Part shown: in pieces, positions 1 to 8,943 of the stretch
How the letters are laid out: each line of letters opens with the position of its first letter
How positions within the stretch are numbered: the stretch's first letter is position 1
From: Arthrobacter sp. 260
Lineage (GTDB): Bacteria; Actinomycetota; Actinomycetes; Actinomycetales; Micrococcaceae
Direction of reading: 5' to 3'
Length of the DNA: 64,000 nt
Assembly (NCBI RefSeq): GCF_013116745.1
Contig: NZ_JABFOE010000003.1
Span: forward strand, 186,001-250,000
Notes under the pieces: generated by a model
Told to the model about the DNA's origin: nothing
Seen by the model: only the letters and a program-made list of their open reading frames with translations
Database searches by the model: none
Made by a program: the position numbers and the translations under genes

Positions 1-819
1 GGTGGTGGCCGTCCCCGCCGACTTGGCCGCGTCGGTGGTTTCCTCCACTGCCTCTCCGGCTTTGGCGGCTGCGCGATCGGCGGCTTCCTTGATGTCGGCT
101 ACAACATCCTTGGCCTCCTTGGCACGCTCAGCTTCGCCGGTGGGCTTGGTGTCCACCTTGACGGGGGTCTTCCAAGGATCCTCAACGGGCTTGGATGCAC
201 GCCAAACGGCTACACCGGCAGTGATCGCTGCGGCGATGATGCCGAAGATCAGCCAGCCCTTGCTGCCACTCTTCTGACGCTTCTTCAGGTCGCGGGAAGC
301 CTTCATGGCTGCCGCAGCGGCAGCCTTCTGGGCCTTCTTGACAGCCTTCTTGTCACCGGTCACCCGGGTGACCGCGCGATTCACTGGCTCCGGGATGGTT
401 GCACCGGACAGTGAGCGGGACACTGAGTCCGCCGCGTCACCCAACTTGTGGGACAGCGTGGGCAGGTAGTCGCCAACAACCTTGTCCCGCGCATTGTTGA
501 TGGCAGGGGCGGCCCGATCCAGAGTCTTCTGGATGTGCGGCGTGGTGCTGTCCACCACGTGCGAAATGCGTGGGGCGACTTTGTCCAGTCCGTCCTGAAT
601 ACGGGGGGTGACGGTCGAGATGCCATCGGAAATTCCGTGGGCGGCTCGCTGCACTCCGTGCTGGATTGCAGGTGAGGCCGATCCGTAGCCTTTTTCGATA
701 CGCGGTGCCACCCAGTTGTAGGCGGCATCCACTCGTGGTGCTGCCCAGTCCCGCGCGGCTTCGGCACTCGTTGCGACGGTCTTTTCGATGTCGCGTGTCA
801 TACGTTTGTTTTTCTTCAC
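1..819 (-). CDS. Hypothetical membrane protein with tandem 11-residue repeats (3' end beyond the window)
   Basis: Unrecognised family. The reading frame is open from a GTG at 819 to the window edge (273 codons, no stop), so the C-terminus is missing. GTG is preferred because GGGAGG lies 5 nt upstream; an in-frame ATG at 801 has no such site. Residues about 28-115 form eight tandem 11-residue units, most starting P-[RAH]-[IV], such as PRIQDGLDKVA and PRISHVVDSTT. A Lys/Ala-rich stretch follows, then one membrane helix (WLIFGIIAAAITAGVAVW) and a charged, Ala/Glu/Lys-rich tail. The layout suggests an amphipathic helical domain lying on a membrane or other surface, anchored by one helix. It is divergent from ppiA. 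Codon use is like the neighbours. The function is not known to me. Confidence 0.85.
   Translation of the reverse strand, partial: MKKNKRMTRDIEKTVATSAEAARDWAAPRVDAAYNWVAPRIEKGYGSASPAIQHGVQRAAHGISDGISTVTPRIQDGLDKVAPRISHVVDSTTPHIQKTLDRAAPAINNARDKVVGDYLPTLSHKLGDAADSVSRSLSGATIPEPVNRAVTRVTGDKKAVKKAQKAAAAAAMKASRDLKKRQKSGSKGWLIFGIIAAAITAGVAVWRASKPVEDPWKTPVKVDTKPTGEAERAKEAKDVVADIKEAADRAAAKAGEAVEETTDAAKSAGTATT
475..738 (-). repeat. Eight tandem 33-bp (11-residue) coding repeats
   Basis: Within the edge-truncated gene, eight consecutive 11-residue units begin PRV, PRI, PAI, HGI, PRI, PRI, PHI and PAI. Proline recurs at position 1 and Ile/Val at position 3 in seven of eight units. The repeats are diverged at DNA level, so this is an old protein repeat and not a recent tandem duplication. 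Confidence 0.75.
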
Positions 820-972
820 ATCTGCCTCCCGGGGATAGTGACTGTTGACTGTCAGCCTACGTGTTATCGCTATGCCGTGCTATTCGTTGCCTGGATTCCC
901 GCTTATTTTTCACTGTGCGCGGAACACTTCATTCTCAGCTCTTTACCAGGGGGTGCATGAAAGAATGGGGAC

Positions 973-1515
973 ATGACAGCTATTGCAACAGCACAGGCAA
1001 CTATCCATACCAACCTCGGCGATATCAAGGTAAACCTTTTTGGGAATCACGCCCCGAAGACCGTGCAGAACTTCACCGGTCTCGCCACGGGAGACAAGTC
1101 CTGGACTCACCCCAAGACCGGTGAGGAATCCACCAAGCCGCTGTACGACGGCACCATCTTCCACCGCGTCATCAAGGACTTCATGATCCAGGGTGGCGAC
1201 CCATTGGGTCAGGGAATTGGCGGACCAGGCTACCAGTTTGACGACGAAATCAACCCCGACCTTGACTTCACGGCACCCTACAAACTGGCCATGGCCAACG
1301 CGGGAATCCAGGGTGGTCGCGGTACCAACGGATCGCAGTTCTTCATCACCTCCGTACCCACCACGTGGCTGCAGGGCAAGCACACCATCTTCGGTGACGT
1401 CACCGATGAAGCGTCGAAGGCGCTCGTGGAGCAGCTCAATGCGATTCCCACTGACTCCCGGGACAAGCCACTCGAAGATGTTGTCATCAACTCGATCACG
1501 GTAGAGCAGCTCTAA
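973..1515 (+). CDS. ppiA: Peptidyl-prolyl cis-trans isomerase, cyclophilin type
   Basis: A 180-residue single-domain cyclophilin with no signal peptide, so cytoplasmic; it catalyses cis-trans isomerisation of Xaa-Pro bonds. The family core is visible: FHRVIKDFMIQGGD (residues about 55-68, with the catalytic Arg in FHRV), then the NGSQFFIT active-site strand and the W...HTIFG segment near the C-terminus. Length is normal for the actinobacterial PpiA family. The gene lies 7 nt before the rhomboid gene, so the two are probably co-transcribed. A GGGGAC sequence abuts the ATG, but no well-spaced Shine-Dalgarno site is visible. The same gene sits near dnaA/gyrA in mycobacteria and Arthrobacter. Confidence 0.95.
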   Translation: MTAIATAQATIHTNLGDIKVNLFGNHAPKTVQNFTGLATGDKSWTHPKTGEESTKPLYDGTIFHRVIKDFMIQGGDPLGQGIGGPGYQFDDEINPDLDFTAPYKLAMANAGIQGGRGTNGSQFFITSVPTTWLQGKHTIFGDVTDEASKALVEQLNAIPTDSRDKPLEDVVINSITVEQL

Positions 1516-1522
1516 AGCCCAC

Positions 1523-2392
1523 ATGACATACGGAATCCCGGCGGATCAGCCGCAACAGGAAGTCCCCGTGTGCCCCCGACACGCAGACCGCGTCAGCTAC
1601 GTCCGCTGCCAGCGGTGTGGCAGGCCAGCGTGTCCGGAGTGCCAGCGGCCGGCTGCCGTCGGGATTCAGTGTGTCGATTGCGTGAAGGAAAGCGCACGCA
1701 ACGCCCCCACTCCACGAACTATCTTCGGCGGGGTGGCCCGGCAGGGGAAACCCATCCTCACCTTCTCCATCATTGGCACCTGCGCGGTGTTATTCCTGCT
1801 GCAGAATCTCATCCCCGGATTGACCGGGGCACTGGCTTACGCGCCCGCCTATACCTCTGAGTTCATTCCCCCCGAGCCCTGGCGGATGCTGACGGCCGCA
1901 TTCCTTCACTCCACCGGTTTCCTGCTGCACATAGCCTTCAACATGTACGCACTGTGGATTATGGGCCAGGCTCTCGAGCCCCTGTTGGGTCGTGGCCGGT
2001 TCCTGGCGCTCTATCTCCTCGCCGCCTTCGGCGGCTCTGTAGCCGTCCTGCTGCTTTCGAATCCCCTCCAGTCGGTGGTGGGAGCCTCCGGAGCTGTGTT
2101 CGGACTGTTCGGCGCCATGCTGGTGGTGCAGCGCCGGAGGGGCGGCGATGTGCGCCAACTGGTGGTTCTGATTGCCATCAACGGCGTCCTCGGCTTCGTG
2201 GTACCGGGAATCTCCTGGCAGGCCCACCTCGGAGGGCTCCTGACCGGTGCTGCCGCCGCCGCGATCATCGCCTACGCCCCGAAGGGAAGCAACCGGGCGC
2301 TGATCCACTGGGGCGGTCTGGCAGGACTTGCTCTCATCCTGGTGGCCCTGACCGTCCTTGGTGCCACCCTGGTCGAGCTACCCCTTCGCTGA
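1523..2392 (+). CDS. Rhomboid-family intramembrane serine protease with N-terminal zinc-ribbon-like segment
   Basis: A 289-residue polytopic membrane protein. Residues 17-53 hold a Cys/His-rich segment (CPRH, CQRC, CPEC, CVDC) likely to bind zinc in the cytoplasm, as is common in actinobacterial rhomboids. Six hydrophobic segments follow. Catalytic features are present: H136 and N140 in the HIAFN motif, the nucleophile S189 in GASGAVFG, and H235 in the AHLGG helix. It should cleave membrane-spanning substrates within the bilayer; the substrate is unknown. The gene follows ppiA by 7 nt without an obvious Shine-Dalgarno sequence, so translation may be coupled. It is immediately followed by the DnaA-box cluster. 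Confidence 0.93.
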   Translation: MTYGIPADQPQQEVPVCPRHADRVSYVRCQRCGRPACPECQRPAAVGIQCVDCVKESARNAPTPRTIFGGVARQGKPILTFSIIGTCAVLFLLQNLIPGLTGALAYAPAYTSEFIPPEPWRMLTAAFLHSTGFLLHIAFNMYALWIMGQALEPLLGRGRFLALYLLAAFGGSVAVLLLSNPLQSVVGASGAVFGLFGAMLVVQRRRGGDVRQLVVLIAINGVLGFVVPGISWQAHLGGLLTGAAAAAIIAYAPKGSNRALIHWGGLAGLALILVALTVLGATLVELPLR

Positions 2393-2395
2393 ACG

Positions 2396-2525
2396 TTGTC
2401 CACAGGGTTTATCAACAGCGGGGATAACTTACACACATGTAATTCCACAGCTGTGGATAAGCATGGGCCCGGATCTTAAGGGAACGGAGAGCTAAATCCC
2501 CAAAGTTACCCACACCTGTGGATAA
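2396..2525. promoter_or_regulatory. Cluster of DnaA boxes between the rhomboid gene and crgA
   Basis: Two perfect TTATCCACA boxes lie on the minus strand (2452-2460 and 2517-2525) and one TTGTCCACA, the form favoured in high-GC Actinobacteria, lies on the plus strand at 2396-2404. Two one-mismatch copies are TTATCAACA at 2409-2417 and TTACCCACA at 2506-2514. This gives five DnaA-type 9-mers in 130 bp of non-coding DNA. There is no dnaA or dnaN here, so this is not the usual oriC. A DnaA titration or reactivation site, or DnaA control of neighbouring genes, is an inference. Confidence 0.7.
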
Positions 2526-2584
2526 CTTAGTGCACAACGTGTGTACGAAGCATGGGGTCAGCAATCTGAGGGTTGGGAGCTCAT

Positions 2585-2653
2585 AAAAAAGCGCCCGCCG
2601 TGGCCGTGGGAGAGAAGGCCAGCTGGCCACTCTCCGACGGCCACGGCGGGCGC
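2585..2653 (-). terminator. Rho-independent terminator of crgA
   Basis: An inverted repeat with 17-bp perfect outer arms (2591-2607 and 2637-2653) and an inner GGAGAG/CTCTCC extension is followed on the minus strand by six T residues (2585-2590). It lies 16 bp past the crgA stop codon. Confidence 0.9.
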
Positions 2654-2669
2654 GATCACTAGCGGAGGG

Positions 2670-2915
2670 TCAGCGCCACCGGGTGGTCATCAGGAACCCG
2701 ACAATGGCCAAGCCAAAACCAATCAGGATATTCCACGAGTCGATCGAGGGGATGGGAAACCGGGCCTCGGAGACGTAGTAGACAATGATCCAGAGGAGGC
2801 CCAGGATCATCAGCCCAAACATCACCGGCTTGTACCAAACCGGGTTCGGCTTCGGTTCGGTGGAGGCGGGGGTCTTGGACTGGGTCGGCTTCTTGCGGGA
2901 CTTCGACTCGGGCAC
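2670..2915 (-). CDS. crgA: Cell division protein CrgA
   Basis: An 81-residue protein with a basic, Ser/Thr/Lys/Pro-rich N-terminus (about 30 residues) and two transmembrane helices (roughly 32-48 and 61-76) joined by a loop containing SEARFPIPSIDSW. This is the CrgA layout: a small membrane protein that in mycobacteria and Streptomyces interacts with FtsZ, FtsI and FtsQ and helps assemble the septal machinery. It is encoded alone, with its own terminator. The start is an ATG preceded by AGGAGG at a good distance. In related genomes a DUF881 protein and/or a sortase gene separates crgA from pabA; none is present here. Confidence 0.95.
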   Translation of the reverse strand: MPESKSRKKPTQSKTPASTEPKPNPVWYKPVMFGLMILGLLWIIVYYVSEARFPIPSIDSWNILIGFGLAIVGFLMTTRWR

Positions 2916-3185
2916 TGGTCCTCCTAGATGGGTGAAGCCAAAGCAGCTTCGCCATGGTGTTTACCCTCACAAGGGCTCGGCAGTCGGTGATTACACACGC
3001 TATCCTGAAAAAAAGGATCAATGTCATCAGCACGGTGGAAGCCTAATTCTAACCAATGAACCGGTCGCAGGGTGCCGTAGCCTCCATGATCGTCGGTGGC
3101 AGGTACCCGTCGCGAACACGGTAAATGCTGGGAGCACCGGTCCTACCGCTTTCGATAGTTCAACGATTGGCAGTCCACGAGCCTT

Positions 3186-3830
3186 ATGTCCAAAACCACC
3201 CGCATTCTGGTTATCGACAACTACGACAGTTTTGTCTACACCCTGGTCGGCTACCTCCAGGAACTGGGCGCCGAGACAACAGTGGTGAGGAACGACGACG
3301 TCACGCTGGCTGAGGCGATTGCTCTCGCCGAAGTGCGCGACGGCGTACTGATCTCCCCAGGCCCCGGAACGCCGGCTGATGCCGGGATCTGCGTCGACAT
3401 GATCAGGTGGTGTGGTGCGAACTCCCTGCCCATGCTCGGCGTCTGTCTAGGGCACCAGGCCCTCGCTGAAGCCTTTGGGGGGACGGTCACCCACGCCCCG
3501 GAGTTGATGCACGGCAAGACCTCGCTTGTGGAGCACGATTCCGGCAGCATCTTCACCGGCCTGCCGTCGCCACTGACGGCCACCCGTTACCACTCGCTGG
3601 CTGCGGTGAGCGAGGTGGTGCCGCCGGAGCTGGTGGTGACTGCCCGCACGGCTAGCGGGATCATCATGGGCCTGGAACACCGGACTGCCCCGTTGTGCGG
3701 CGTTCAGTTCCACCCCGAGTCCGTCCTCACCGAGGGGGGCTACCGGATGCTGGGGAACTGGCTCGAGTCCCTAGGGCTGGCCGGTGCAGCCGAGAAGTCT
3801 TCAACCCTGAGCCCGCTCATCTCCAAGTAG
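3186..3830 (+). CDS. pabA: Aminodeoxychorismate / anthranilate synthase component II (glutamine amidotransferase)
   Basis: A 214-residue class I glutamine amidotransferase. It releases ammonia from glutamine for a chorismate-using partner (PabB in folate or TrpE in tryptophan synthesis). The nucleophile C87 is in GVCLGHQ, and the His/Glu of the triad are in FHPES (H176, E178). The oxyanion strand PGPGTP is at about 58-63. Its position beside pknB matches the Mycobacterium and Arthrobacter gene usually annotated as trpG or pabA; without the partner gene the choice between the pathways cannot be made from sequence. It is convergent with pknB, with a gap of only 10 bp and no hairpin. Confidence 0.93.
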   Translation: MSKTTRILVIDNYDSFVYTLVGYLQELGAETTVVRNDDVTLAEAIALAEVRDGVLISPGPGTPADAGICVDMIRWCGANSLPMLGVCLGHQALAEAFGGTVTHAPELMHGKTSLVEHDSGSIFTGLPSPLTATRYHSLAAVSEVVPPELVVTARTASGIIMGLEHRTAPLCGVQFHPESVLTEGGYRMLGNWLESLGLAGAAEKSSTLSPLISK

Positions 3831-3840
3831 TCAGAACCGC

Positions 3841-5700
3841 TCAGGGTTCCTCAGGTGCTTCCGAGGGGGTTTCACTGGCTGATGAAGTGGGTTCAGGGTC
3901 GCTTGAAGGCTCCTCTTCCGGGGCAGGTTCAACCGCCACGGTCAGAACTATTTCAGTACCTGGTGGGACGGTCGATTCAGGGTCGGCGCTCTGGTCAGTC
4001 ACAATATTCGGTTCGACCACGGCGTTCTCCACTTCCTCAACCCTGACGGTCAGGCCGCGGACCGGATCCTCCAGCAGGGCTGTTGCCTCCTCGATGGGCA
4101 GCTCGATCACCCGCGGTACTTCCACCACCCCCGTCGAGAGGATCAGGTCCACCTCCGAACCGACCGGTACTGATTCACCGACGGCAGGGCTGGTAGAGAT
4201 CACCCGGCCGGCGGGGACCGTTGCGCTGTTCTCCTCGGTGACTTCTCCCCCGCTGAGATCTGCCGACGAGAGCGCGTCGCGGGCAGATGATTCTGTCATT
4301 CCGGTGATGGCCTCGGGGATCACCGCCTCGGAGGGACCTTCGGAGATGGTCACATTGACCGTGGAGCCCGGCTCGATCTCGGCACCAGCCCCGGGATCGG
4401 AATCGATCACTAATCCCGGATCGACAGTGTCGCTGAAATCCTCTTCGAACTGCGGGCGAAGGTCGGCGGCAAAGATGGCATTCGCCGCCTCGTCCTGGGT
4501 CATTCCCTCGACGGTCGGCACCTCCTGCAGCACCGGACCCTCGGGTTGGGTATTCAGGAGATTGAACAGCACAAATGCTCCACCAGCGAGAACCAATGCC
4601 ACGATGATGAAGAAGGTGGTGGTCCACGCGCGGCGGGTGGCACGCCGACGATCCTCGTCGTCATCGTTCGGATCTTCGAAGGTTCGCGGCATAGGCAGCG
4701 GAGGCTGCTCGTCGGTGACGGGCCCAGAGCTCATGGACCCCCCGGCCAGGACCTTTGCCATGGCGCGGGTCTGTGGACCCTCGTCGTCAGTCGCCGCGGG
4801 CAGGGTTGAAAAGGCCTCGGTTGCGCGCTCCTGGGAGGAGGCAAGGATAACTCCGCGCCGTGCTTCCTGCAGCGCGGTGCGGAATGCGACTGCGTCCTGG
4901 AAACGGTCCTGGCGGTCCTTCTCCAGGGCCCGTTTCAACACTGCGTCCAGCGCCGGCGACACCTCCGGATTGAACTGGCTCGCGGGTTTTGGCTCCTCCC
5001 GGACATGCTGGTAGGCCACCGACACGGGGCTGTCGCCGATGAAGGGTGGGCGGGCGGTGAACAGCTCGTACATCAGGCAACCGGCAGAGTAGAGGTCACT
5101 GCGCGCGTCGACTGTCTCTCCTCTCGCCTGCTCAGGTGAGAGGTACTGGGCGGTCCCGATCACTGCCTGGGTCTGGGTCATCGTGGCGGCGGAATCGGCG
5201 ATGGCCCGGGCGATGCCGAAGTCCATCACTTTGACGTTGCCCTCAGGGGTGATCATCACGTTGGCGGGCTTGATGTCGCGGTGCACAATTCCCGCCTTGT
5301 GGCTGTATTCCAGCGCTGACAGGACCCCCACCATGTGTTCAGCAGATTCCTCGAGGGAGAGTTCACCGGCCCGGATCAGGTCACGAAGGGTGCGCCCGGC
5401 CACGTACTCCATCACGATGAACGGCACCCGGACATCGTCAATGGAACGCCCAACGATGTCTTCCTCGCCGGTGTCGTAGACCGAAACGATCGTTGGGTGG
5501 TTCAGAGCGGCAACAGCCTGTGCCTCACGGCGGAACCGCGACTGGAACAGGGGGTCTCTGGCCAGGTCCCGGCGGAGCACCTTGATGGCGACCGACCGGC
5601 CCAACCGGATGTCACGGCCGAGGTGGACATCAGCCATGCCGCCACGGCCGATGAGCTCACCTACTTCGTAACGTCCGTTGAGGACCCTGTCAGTGGTCAC
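3841..5700 (-). CDS. pknB: Serine/threonine protein kinase PknB with three PASTA domains
   Basis: Membrane-bound sensor kinase controlling cell-wall growth and division. With the GTG start at 5700 it is 619 residues. The ATP-binding Lys is K40, as in M. tuberculosis PknB, which supports this start over the ATG at 5721; the GTG also has GGAAGG 7 nt upstream while the ATG has none. Kinase motifs: GRGGMADV loop, HRDIKPAN (catalytic D142), DFG (D160), and an activation loop TMTQTQAVIGT. A charged juxtamembrane linker precedes a single helix at about 359-383. Three extracellular PASTA repeats follow (about 393-590), which bind muropeptides/lipid II in homologues, and an acidic Pro/Ser/Glu tail ends the protein. 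It is the last gene of the fha-pstP-rodA-pbpA-pknA-pknB operon, 40 bp after pknA. Confidence 0.95.
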   Translation of the reverse strand: MTTDRVLNGRYEVGELIGRGGMADVHLGRDIRLGRSVAIKVLRRDLARDPLFQSRFRREAQAVAALNHPTIVSVYDTGEEDIVGRSIDDVRVPFIVMEYVAGRTLRDLIRAGELSLEESAEHMVGVLSALEYSHKAGIVHRDIKPANVMITPEGNVKVMDFGIARAIADSAATMTQTQAVIGTAQYLSPEQARGETVDARSDLYSAGCLMYELFTARPPFIGDSPVSVAYQHVREEPKPASQFNPEVSPALDAVLKRALEKDRQDRFQDAVAFRTALQEARRGVILASSQERATEAFSTLPAATDDEGPQTRAMAKVLAGGSMSSGPVTDEQPPLPMPRTFEDPNDDDEDRRRATRRAWTTTFFIIVALVLAGGAFVLFNLLNTQPEGPVLQEVPTVEGMTQDEAANAIFAADLRPQFEEDFSDTVDPGLVIDSDPGAGAEIEPGSTVNVTISEGPSEAVIPEAITGMTESSARDALSSADLSGGEVTEENSATVPAGRVISTSPAVGESVPVGSEVDLILSTGVVEVPRVIELPIEEATALLEDPVRGLTVRVEEVENAVVEPNIVTDQSADPESTVPPGTEIVLTVAVEPAPEEEPSSDPEPTSSASETPSEAPEEP

Positions 5701-5740
5701 GTGGTTGCCTTCCGCCTGCATCTTAGGTGTGAGGGAAGCG

Positions 5741-7504
5741 CTACGGCGCTTCGGTGGTGGGTGGGGGGCTGGTGGCGGTGGGTACCTCCGCCGCCGGAGG
5801 CGTTGTCACCTCGGGCGGACCGGAGGACACCACATAACTGACCGCGCTCCCCGGCTCCACTTCCGAACCTTCGCCGGGGTCGACGCTGAGAACCGTTCCC
5901 GCTGGCTCCTCGGACTCCTGTTCACCGGTTCGTGTTCCGCTGAGCCCAGCTTCAGTGAGGGCATCGACCACCTGTTGCTCGGTTGCCCCAACCAACCGCG
6001 GAGGTACCGCCACGGTTTCGGGAGCTTCGGGGCCGATCGACGCAGTGACAGTAACGCTATCGCCGGGCCTCAAAGATCCGACGGGCGCCACGGTGATCAC
6101 AATGCCTTCCTCGACAGTGTCAGAATTTTCTTCCTCCACGACTGGTTCAAGACCTCGGGACCGAAGATCTGCAACCACTACATCAACTGAACGCCCCACA
6201 AACTCGACAGCGCTGATGACGATTTCCGGGGCCTCAGTGGTTTCAACAGGCTCGGTGGTCGGCTCTTCTGACGGGGTCTCCGATTCGGTTTCCGTCGCGG
6301 ACGCGCTGGTGGAGGGACTGGCGGAAGTTGTTGTTGCCGGGGGGACGGTTGGATCGTCGTCGGCGCCGGTGAGGACTGGCCAGAGAAAGAACAGCCCTAC
6401 AGCCAGGCCCACCAGCAGGAACAGGAGTACCAGAGGTATCAGCCACGGACTGCGTCCACGGGATTCCTGGGCTGGCTCGCCCCGGTCGATCTCCTCTTCC
6501 TGCCATTCGCGGGATGCACCTACGGCCCCTGCACCGGCTGCGGCACCGACGATGGGCATTGACGAGGTCGACGTCGGGACCACCCGGGTGGCCGACGTCG
6601 CCGGAGCGGGGACTGGCGCGGTGATGGGGCCAGTGTTGCCACCGAAGAGCAGCATCCCGGGAACGGCGGCCTCCGCCGCGCGGATATCGTTCCTTCGGAT
6701 GGCTGCGACCGCTTGAGCCAGGAGCTCGGCATCTGCTGGACGGTCGGCCGGGTCCTTGGCCAGCATGGAGGCAATGAGTGCCCGAACCGGCCGCGGAATG
6801 GTTTCCGGGAGGGGCGGTGGGGCGTCGTTGACCTGGGCCAGGGCGATCGCGATCTGCGATTCTCCGGAGAATGGGCGCCGGCCAGCAAGAAGTTCATACC
6901 CAATCACACCGAGCGCATAGATATCACTTGATCCGGTGGCCGCCTGTCCGGTGGCCTGCTCAGGAGCAAGGTACTGGGCTGTCCCCATCACCTGCCCGGT
7001 CGCGGTCAGCGGCACTTGGTCTGCCAGTCGTGCGATACCAAAGTCGGTGATCTTGACCCGTCCGTCCGGAAGGATGAGCAGGTTGCCCGGCTTCACATCG
7101 CGGTGCACCAGTCCCTGGCGGTGGGCAACCGACAAAGCTGTCGCCGTTTGACCGACGATCGACAGGGTGCGGTCCGGTGAGAGGATCTGTTCGCGTTCGA
7201 TGATGGTGGACAGCGGCTGGCCAGGAACCAGCTCCATCACGAGGTAGGCGGAACCGCCTTCCTCGCCGTAGTCGAAGACATTGGCAATTCCATCGTGGTT
7301 GAGCAGCGCAGTGTGACGTGCTTCGGCGCGGAAGCGGTCAAGGAAGTTGGGGTCACCCGTATATTCCTCCTTGAGAATCTTTATGGCAACCTCGCGGCCC
7401 AGGACCTGGTCCATTGCCTTCCAGACCTCGCCCATTCCGCCAATGGCGATCCTGTCGGTCAGCTTAAACCGACCGCCTAAGGTGATACCTGATGTAGGTC
7501 TCAC
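5741..7504 (-). CDS. pknA: Serine/threonine protein kinase PknA-like, with two PASTA domains
   Basis: A 587-residue membrane kinase. ATP-binding K42, HRDVKPGN (catalytic D136) and DFG (D154) are all intact, and the activation loop has [15 protein letters not shown]. After an Ala/Pro/Ser-rich linker there is one membrane helix at about 350-375, a Thr/Ser/Glu-rich spacer, and two PASTA repeats to about residue 570, followed by a Pro/Thr tail. M. tuberculosis PknA has no PASTA domains, so this is a distinct architecture. The GTG start overlaps the pbpA stop (GTGA, 4 bp), indicating translational coupling. It is expected to phosphorylate division and wall-synthesis proteins together with PknB. 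Confidence 0.93.
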   Translation of the reverse strand: MRPTSGITLGGRFKLTDRIAIGGMGEVWKAMDQVLGREVAIKILKEEYTGDPNFLDRFRAEARHTALLNHDGIANVFDYGEEGGSAYLVMELVPGQPLSTIIEREQILSPDRTLSIVGQTATALSVAHRQGLVHRDVKPGNLLILPDGRVKITDFGIARLADQVPLTATGQVMGTAQYLAPEQATGQAATGSSDIYALGVIGYELLAGRRPFSGESQIAIALAQVNDAPPPLPETIPRPVRALIASMLAKDPADRPADAELLAQAVAAIRRNDIRAAEAAVPGMLLFGGNTGPITAPVPAPATSATRVVPTSTSSMPIVGAAAGAGAVGASREWQEEEIDRGEPAQESRGRSPWLIPLVLLFLLVGLAVGLFFLWPVLTGADDDPTVPPATTTSASPSTSASATETESETPSEEPTTEPVETTEAPEIVISAVEFVGRSVDVVVADLRSRGLEPVVEEENSDTVEEGIVITVAPVGSLRPGDSVTVTASIGPEAPETVAVPPRLVGATEQQVVDALTEAGLSGTRTGEQESEEPAGTVLSVDPGEGSEVEPGSAVSYVVSSGPPEVTTPPAAEVPTATSPPPTTEAP

Positions 7505-8943
7505 TTATTCAACACCGCCTCAATCAATTGCTTTCCGCTTGGACTTGTTAGTTGGCCACCCGTGGCGATGTCAACGTTCTGCATCACGATCGACACGACT
7601 ACCTCCGGGTTGTCAGCAGGAGCGAACCCGGTGAACCAGGCGTTATCTCCCTGCCCCGACACTTCGGCCGTACCAGTTTTTCCCGCCACCTCGACACCGG
7701 GAATTGCGGCAGCCCGTGCGGTGCCGTTGTTGACGACATTGACCATCCAGTCTGTGAGCTGGTTGGAAGTGTCAACGCTCATCGATTCGCTCATCACCTC
7801 CGGCTCGGGGGCACTGATCCGTTCGAGGTCGGGGGCACGCAGGGCCTTGATCAGGTTCGGTTTCATCAGGACCCCGTCGTTGGCGATTGCCGCATTTACC
7901 ATTGCCATTTGGAGTGGGGTGACCCGGACGTCGAACTGGCCGATGGCCGACTGGGCGAGCTCGGGCTCGGAGGGTGCTTCAGGGAACTGGCTTGCCTCGA
8001 CCCGGACTGGGATACCGAAGGTTTCGCCGAAACCGAAATCCTGCGCCTGCTCCAGGACTGCCTCGGCGCCAAGGTCCCACGCGATCTGTGCGAAGGGAGT
8101 GTTGCACGACTGTTCCAGAGCGAACTCGAGATTGGCGGTTGTCTGGGACGCACATCCACCGTTGACGAAGTTGGGGAGGCCCACGTCGGTGCCGGGGAGG
8201 TCCAGGACTGCAGGGTTGGGGATAACCGATTCGTCGTCGAAATCTCCGGACTCCAGCGCGGCCGCGGCAACCACCAGCTTGAAGACTGACCCCGGCGCCA
8301 CCAGGGATTCGGTGGCCGGATTGAAGTAAGGGGAGAGCCCGGGAACGGAGGATAGTTCCTCAAGGTTTTGCAACACAATTGACGTGTCGTGTCCGGCCAG
8401 GAGATTCGGGTCGTAGGAGGGTTTGGACACCATAGCGAGAATGTTGCCTGTTGCGGGCTCCATCACAACGATTGATCCCTGCTGGCCATCCGGAATCAGG
8501 TCCCAGGCGAGCTGCTGGATTTCCGGGTCGATGGTGAGTTCGACCGAGGCCCCCTGGACCTGTGCCCCCGAGAAGAGTTGGACGATACGGTCGTAGAACA
8601 GCTCATCGCTGGTACCTGACAGCTCGTCCGCCATCACGCTTTCCAGATGGGTGGCGCCGTTGGCCAGCGAATAGAAGCCGGTGAGGTGCGCGTAGAGGTT
8701 CGGCTCGTTGTAGACGCGTTGGTAGTTGAACTCGTCGTTGGAAGGGACGGATTCTGCGATGGCGCGCCCGTCCACCAGGATTGACCCGCGGTTCTTTCCG
8801 AAGTCCTGCAGCAGGGAGCGGTTGTTCCAGTCGTTGTCGCTCAGTGCCTCGGCTTCGAAGAACTGGACAAAGGTGAGGGACCCGAGGACCAGGGTGAACA
8901 TGGCAAGTGCTACCAGCCACGCGCTTCTTATTGCCTGGTTCAT
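7501..8943 (-). CDS. pbpA: Penicillin-binding protein A, class B transpeptidase
   Basis: A 480-residue D,D-transpeptidase that cross-links peptidoglycan outside the membrane. It has a single N-terminal signal-anchor helix (about 7-27), a short dimerisation region and a transpeptidase domain. Catalytic motifs are complete: S219-V-F-K222, S279-C-N281 and K422-T-G-T. Length matches actinobacterial PbpA (about 490). Its start overlaps the rodA stop by 4 bp and its stop overlaps the pknA start. It is the natural partner of the upstream SEDS glycosyltransferase. Confidence 0.95.
   Translation of the reverse strand: MNQAIRSAWLVALAMFTLVLGSLTFVQFFEAEALSDNDWNNRSLLQDFGKNRGSILVDGRAIAESVPSNDEFNYQRVYNEPNLYAHLTGFYSLANGATHLESVMADELSGTSDELFYDRIVQLFSGAQVQGASVELTIDPEIQQLAWDLIPDGQQGSIVVMEPATGNILAMVSKPSYDPNLLAGHDTSIVLQNLEELSSVPGLSPYFNPATESLVAPGSVFKLVVAAAALESGDFDDESVIPNPAVLDLPGTDVGLPNFVNGGCASQTTANLEFALEQSCNTPFAQIAWDLGAEAVLEQAQDFGFGETFGIPVRVEASQFPEAPSEPELAQSAIGQFDVRVTPLQMAMVNAAIANDGVLMKPNLIKALRAPDLERISAPEPEVMSESMSVDTSNQLTDWMVNVVNNGTARAAAIPGVEVAGKTGTAEVSGQGDNAWFTGFAPADNPEVVVSIVMQNVDIATGGQLTSPSGKQLIEAVLNK

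Noticed and set aside
2396-2525. DnaA-box cluster as the chromosomal origin oriC
   Set aside because: dnaA and dnaN are not adjacent, only 130 bp hold boxes, and no AT-rich unwinding region is present. In Actinobacteria oriC lies between dnaA and dnaN.
3695-5014. Long plus-strand open frame of 439 codons
   Set aside because: It runs antisense across pknB and has Ser/Arg/Thr-biased composition with no family match, as expected for a high-GC shadow frame.
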